Positions 61,209-64,000 of a stretch of DNA of 64,000 nucleotides are shown in pieces. The position numbers and the translations under genes were made by a program. Origin of the DNA: Bradyrhizobium forestalis (GTDB lineage Bacteria; Pseudomonadota; Alphaproteobacteria; Rhizobiales; Xanthobacteraceae); contig NZ_PGVG01000003.1 of the NCBI RefSeq assembly GCF_002795245.1, forward strand, positions 331,321 through 395,320, read 5' to 3'. The notes below the pieces were generated by a model. The model had not been told where the DNA came from. It was given only the letters and a program-made list of their open reading frames with translations, and did no database searches. Position 1 is the first letter of the stretch, and each line of letters begins with the position of its first letter.

Positions 61209-62668
61209 CGGCCTGGGTCGCCGAGCGTTTTCCGACTCTCGCCAAGCACTGGGCCGTGCTGCGGGCGAGCTGGAGCATGCAGAACGAGGCCGACCGCAAC
61301 CGCAGGCCGCTCTCCGATCATGAGTTCCTGCCGGCCGCCCTCGAGATCATGGAGAAGCCGCCCAGCCCCGGCTTGCGCATGCTGCTGCTGATGACCTGCG
61401 GCTTCTTCACGGCCGCGCTGGTCTGGTCCGTCATCGGCACGGTCGACGTCGTGGCGGTGGCGAGCGGCAAGATCATTCCGTCGAGCAAGGTCAAGACCAT
61501 CCAGCCGATGGAGATCGGCTCGGTGCGCGCCATCCATGTCGCCAACGGCCAGCATGTCGAGGAGGGACAGCTTCTCGTCGAGCTCGATCCGACGCTCGCG
61601 ACCGCCGACGAGGCGCAGGCGCGGCAGAACCTGCAAGCCTCAAGGCTTATCCAGGCCCGCAACGCGGCGCTGCTCGCCTATCTCGACGGCCGGCCGACCG
61701 GCTTCGTCGCGCCGGACGACACGCCGGCCGCCACGGCCGCGGTGGAGGAGCAATACGTCCGCGCCAGCATCGCCGAATACGAGGCGCAGGTCGCCAGCCT
61801 GCAGCAGCAGATCGCGCAGCGCGCGGCCGAGCTGACCTCCGCAGAGGTCGAGATCAACAAGCTGCGCCTCACCCTCCCGCTCGTCGACCAGTCGCTCGAG
61901 GCGCGCCGGCAGCTCACCGAGCAGGGCAATTTCGCGCGGCTGCGGCTGCTGGAATACGAGCAGCAGCGTATCGAGCACGTCCAGAACGTCGACGTGCAGC
62001 TCGCCAATGCGGCGCGGGCGCGCGCGGCGATGACGGCGCTCGAGGCCGAGATCCGCAAGCTGCGCGAGACCTTCGGCAAGACCGCCGTGACCGAGATGGT
62101 CCAGGCCCGCGACAAGGCCCAGCTCGCGGCCGAAGATCTGCGCAAGACCACGCGGCGGCGCGAGTTCCTGGCATTGCGCGCGCCCGTGGCCGGAACGGTG
62201 CAGCAGCTCGTGGTCGCGACGATCGGCGGGGTGGTGCAGCCGGCGCAGCCCCTGATGACCGTCGTCCCCGACGGCGCCGAGATCGAGGTCGAAGCCCAGG
62301 TCCTCAACAAGGACATCGGCTTCGTCCGCGAGGGGCAGCCCGTGCGCGTCAAGCTGGAGGCCTTTCCCTTCACCGACTACGGCCTGGTGCCGGGGATCGT
62401 CGAGAGCATCAGCCGCGATGCGATCGATCTGTCGCAATCCAACGGCCAGCCGCAGCGCGACGACAAGGGCCGGCCGGTCCAGCCCGGCCTCGTCTACGCC
62501 GCGCGCATCCGCCTGTTGCAGACCAGCATCCGCGTCCGCGACCGCCAGCAGACGCTCGGCCCCGGTCTCTCCGTGCAGGCCGAGATCAAGACCGGCGAGC
62601 GGCGGATCATCCAATATTTGCTGTCGCCGATCACGCAGTCGCTCGATGAGGCGGGCCGGGAGCGGTGA
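61205..62668 (+). CDS. Type I secretion membrane-fusion protein (HlyD family)
   Basis: Periplasmic adaptor (487 aa). It has a short cytoplasmic N-terminus, one membrane span (LLLMTCGFFTAALVWSVIG), a lipoyl-like half (VRAIHVANGQHVEEGQLLVELDPT), a long coiled coil (about residues 150-330) and a beta-barrel domain with KDIGFVREGQPVRVKLEAFPF. The start is GTG 61205, overlapping the HlyB-like stop as GTGA; the alternative start at 61085 lies inside that gene. The outer-membrane TolC partner is not in the window. Confidence 0.93.
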   Translation: MTAWVAERFPTLAKHWAVLRASWSMQNEADRNRRPLSDHEFLPAALEIMEKPPSPGLRMLLLMTCGFFTAALVWSVIGTVDVVAVASGKIIPSSKVKTIQPMEIGSVRAIHVANGQHVEEGQLLVELDPTLATADEAQARQNLQASRLIQARNAALLAYLDGRPTGFVAPDDTPAATAAVEEQYVRASIAEYEAQVASLQQQIAQRAAELTSAEVEINKLRLTLPLVDQSLEARRQLTEQGNFARLRLLEYEQQRIEHVQNVDVQLANAARARAAMTALEAEIRKLRETFGKTAVTEMVQARDKAQLAAEDLRKTTRRREFLALRAPVAGTVQQLVVATIGGVVQPAQPLMTVVPDGAEIEVEAQVLNKDIGFVREGQPVRVKLEAFPFTDYGLVPGIVESISRDAIDLSQSNGQPQRDDKGRPVQPGLVYAARIRLLQTSIRVRDRQQTLGPGLSVQAEIKTGERRIIQYLLSPITQSLDEAGRER

Positions 62669-62732
62669 GGGGACTGGACAGAGGCTCGCGCGAACGCCCA
62701 CGGCGGCCGACCGAACATGGAAGACCAGATGC

Positions 62733-63011
62733 GCCTCCGAGGTCGACGCCAAGATCCGCGAGCAGATCCAGGCCCACGTGTTCCCGGTCCGCCTCAAGGC
62801 CGAGGACTGGAATAGTGGCGACACCACTTGGCTGCTCGACGTCATCGCCCCCTCGCAGAAGGTCGCCACTGCCGTGCTCGCGAATTTCAAGCAGGTGGTG
62901 AAGGACAAGCCGGTGCGGATTCACCCGATTGTGAGCCAGTTGGTCGATCCGGCGGTGCTGGAGAAGATGAAGGTGCGGCCGGTGGGGGAGGCTGGGGAGA
63001 CGACGTCCTGA
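62733..63011 (+). pseudogene. Truncated toxin-activating lysine-acyltransferase (HlyC/RtxC family)
   Basis: About 92 codons keep the C-terminal half of an HlyC-type acyltransferase: SEVDAKIREQIQAHVFPVRL, then AEDWNSGDTTWLLDVIAPSQ, which matches the E. coli HlyC pattern AEDWTSGDxxWxxDWIAP. The N-terminal half, including the catalytic His region, is missing. In frame upstream there is no ATG/GTG/TTG after the HlyD stop, and the first in-frame GTG is at 62778, inside the conserved part. The sequence between 62669 and 62732 looks scrambled. This is a remnant of the gene that would acylate an RTX toxin exported by the adjacent type I system. Confidence 0.75.
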
Positions 63012-63180
63012 GGCTCTTCAGTCTTGAAGGGGGAGACAAGTCGGAAGCGGATATAGAAGGGGCAAAGGAATGTCAGGAGTTTCGACCGGCATCGTAACGC
63101 GCGACTCGGGTAGGCCGTCTTTGAATTCGGATGGTATGATCGGTGCGTTCTCGAAACTATCCAGAAAGGCAGGCCGAAGA

Positions 63181-63810
63181 ATGGCTTACATCATCCGCGA
63201 CGATCTCTCATACAGCCTTGGCAAGACCGAGGTCGAATTCTTTCAGGAAGACAAGCCGCCTCTGGATGCGTTCTTCGATCGGACCGACGCCTATCCCGGT
63301 ACGATCATTCGGGCGACATGGGTTAGCGGAACCATCCTTTCGCCCGATGTAATGCCCCGCCGCGTGCGGCTTATCAGGGGAGAAGCGATGTATGACTGGC
63401 TCGTGGTTCGCGGTGGGGCGACCCTGGTCAGCTCGCGGTTCAGAGACGCGGTTGAGCAACTCGACCCCGGACGGCATCAATTCTTCCCGGTCGTTGTCGA
63501 AGACAAGAAGGGACGTGCTTGGCCGGGGAGTTTCTTCATTTTCAACGTGGTCGGGCGAATTGACTCGATCATCGAAGACCGAAGCAGCTTCAAGGTAACG
63601 GGACGCGGCCAGATCGAAAATTGGAGCTACCAGCGCGTTGGGCCGTGGCAATGCACGCTTAACGCGACTGTCATCGGCGATAGGGCCTGCTGGATCGAAC
63701 ATCACCATAGCGAGTGCTGGTTCATCTCCGACCGGCTGGCAGCATTGCTGCAAGAGCGCGGGCTGACCGGGTTCAGGCTGGACGAGCGTAGTGACGAGAT
63801 CACGCGCTAA
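63181..63810 (+). CDS. Imm11-like (DUF1629) protein, possible immunity protein
   Basis: 209 residues from ATG 63181 (MAYIIRDD); an ATG at 63070 with GAAGGGG upstream would add 37 residues. The layout fits the Imm11/DUF1629 family as I know it: WLVVRGGATLVSSRFRDAVEQL, then DPGRHQFFPVVVED, a FFIFNVVGRIDSI core strand, a variable Trp-rich middle, and a C-terminal HHSECWFISDRLAALLQERGLTGF. Some members are immunity proteins of polymorphic toxins. No toxin gene is beside it, but the type I exporter and the broken acyltransferase lie just upstream. It has no signal peptide. Family assignment is from pattern memory. Confidence 0.65.
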   Translation: MAYIIRDDLSYSLGKTEVEFFQEDKPPLDAFFDRTDAYPGTIIRATWVSGTILSPDVMPRRVRLIRGEAMYDWLVVRGGATLVSSRFRDAVEQLDPGRHQFFPVVVEDKKGRAWPGSFFIFNVVGRIDSIIEDRSSFKVTGRGQIENWSYQRVGPWQCTLNATVIGDRACWIEHHHSECWFISDRLAALLQERGLTGFRLDERSDEITR

Positions 63811-63874
63811 CTCATCAATTTATCCCGCCCCGCGCGAAATCGGGAATTTTCCAGATGAATTACGGTGACAGTGC

Positions 63875-64000
63875 TGGACTGCCCCCCTTAAGTGAGACAC
63901 GATAATTCCTGTGACAGGCATTTTGAGGATGACCTGTGGCAGTACGAGCAAAGAACCGTCAGTTTCCGACGGCCTACAAATTGAAGGCGATCAGGCGGGT
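63875..64000 (+). mobile_element. Left end of an IS3-like insertion sequence
   Basis: The sequence TGGACTGCCCCCCTTAAG at 63875-63892 looks like a terminal inverted repeat of an IS3-family element, and a transposase-OrfA-like frame begins 60 bp inside it. The element continues beyond the window, so the right end and target duplication cannot be checked. Confidence 0.55.
63936..64000 (+). CDS. IS3-family transposase OrfA-like, start only
   Basis: From GTG 63936 (GAGG seven bases upstream) the frame reads VAVRAKNRQFPTAYKLKAIRR, which resembles the start of IS3/IS911-type OrfA helix-turn-helix proteins (basic head, then R-x-F-x-x-x-Y/F-K-x-x-A-I-R). Only about 21 codons are in the window. Confidence 0.55.
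   Translation, partial: MAVRAKNRQFPTAYKLKAIRR

Noticed and set aside
1..64000. CRISPR arrays, rRNA or tRNA genes
   Set aside because: No regularly spaced short direct repeats and no RNA-gene core sequences were seen on either strand.

Overview
The window looks like chromosome of an alphaproteobacterium of the Bradyrhizobium type. The GC content is high, and the genes are densely packed organic-acid catabolism and ABC-transport genes. The block aceE-aceF-lpd-dctA-phaA-phaB-maeB-ndh-cydAB-dctBD-phaC has a content and order that I recall from Bradyrhizobium; this placement comes from gene content and memory, not from a search. No tRNA, rRNA or CRISPR array is visible.

Layout: (1) 1-5869, plus strand: the end of a Liv-type branched-chain amino acid/amide ABC transporter (permease cut by the window edge, then LivG and LivF), a DUF2848 protein, an amidase and an unusual exported argininosuccinate-lyase-like protein. 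(2) 6096-7064, minus strand: lipoyl synthase. (3) 7661-29268, plus strand: a 14-gene block that can carry malate to polyhydroxybutyrate. It has the C4-dicarboxylate carrier DctA, NADP-malic enzyme, a complete homodimeric-type pyruvate dehydrogenase complex (its lipoate could come from the adjacent LipA), PhaA, PhaB, a phasin, a thioesterase and PhaC. It also has a non-pumping NADH dehydrogenase, a cytochrome bd-type oxidase and a DctB/DctD-like two-component system. A near-consensus sigma-54 promoter lies before aceE.

(4) 29269-30652: a structured non-coding spacer with inverted repeats and one copy of a dispersed repeat whose second copy is at about 57.75-58.07 kb. (5) 30653-36253 (minus) and 36441-37349 (plus): a LacI-controlled catabolic unit (tautomerase, acyl-CoA dehydrogenase, CoA-transferase, MaoC hydratase, orphan solute-binding protein, divergent DapA-type lyase/aldolase) with two identical palindromic operators in the divergent promoter region. 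(6) 37355-46364: a LysR regulator and a second, parallel unit (CaiB CoA-transferase, acyl-CoA dehydrogenase, two hot-dog proteins, two DapA-family enzymes, complete polar amino acid-type ABC transporter).

(7) 46361-57569: two divergent operons around a GntR regulator. Leftward are an ABC transporter with an NMT1/THI5-like binding protein, a class II aldolase and a flavin-dependent monooxygenase. Rightward are an SDR, an aminotransferase, an alpha/beta hydrolase, an M20 amidohydrolase and a flavin reductase. Together they look like a catabolic island for a nitrogen-containing, probably heterocyclic, compound. (8) 57570-64000: a gene-poor, worn stretch with the second repeat copy, a type I secretion ATPase/adaptor pair without a visible substrate, a 5'-truncated toxin-activating acyltransferase, an Imm11-like putative immunity protein and the left edge of an IS3-like insertion sequence.
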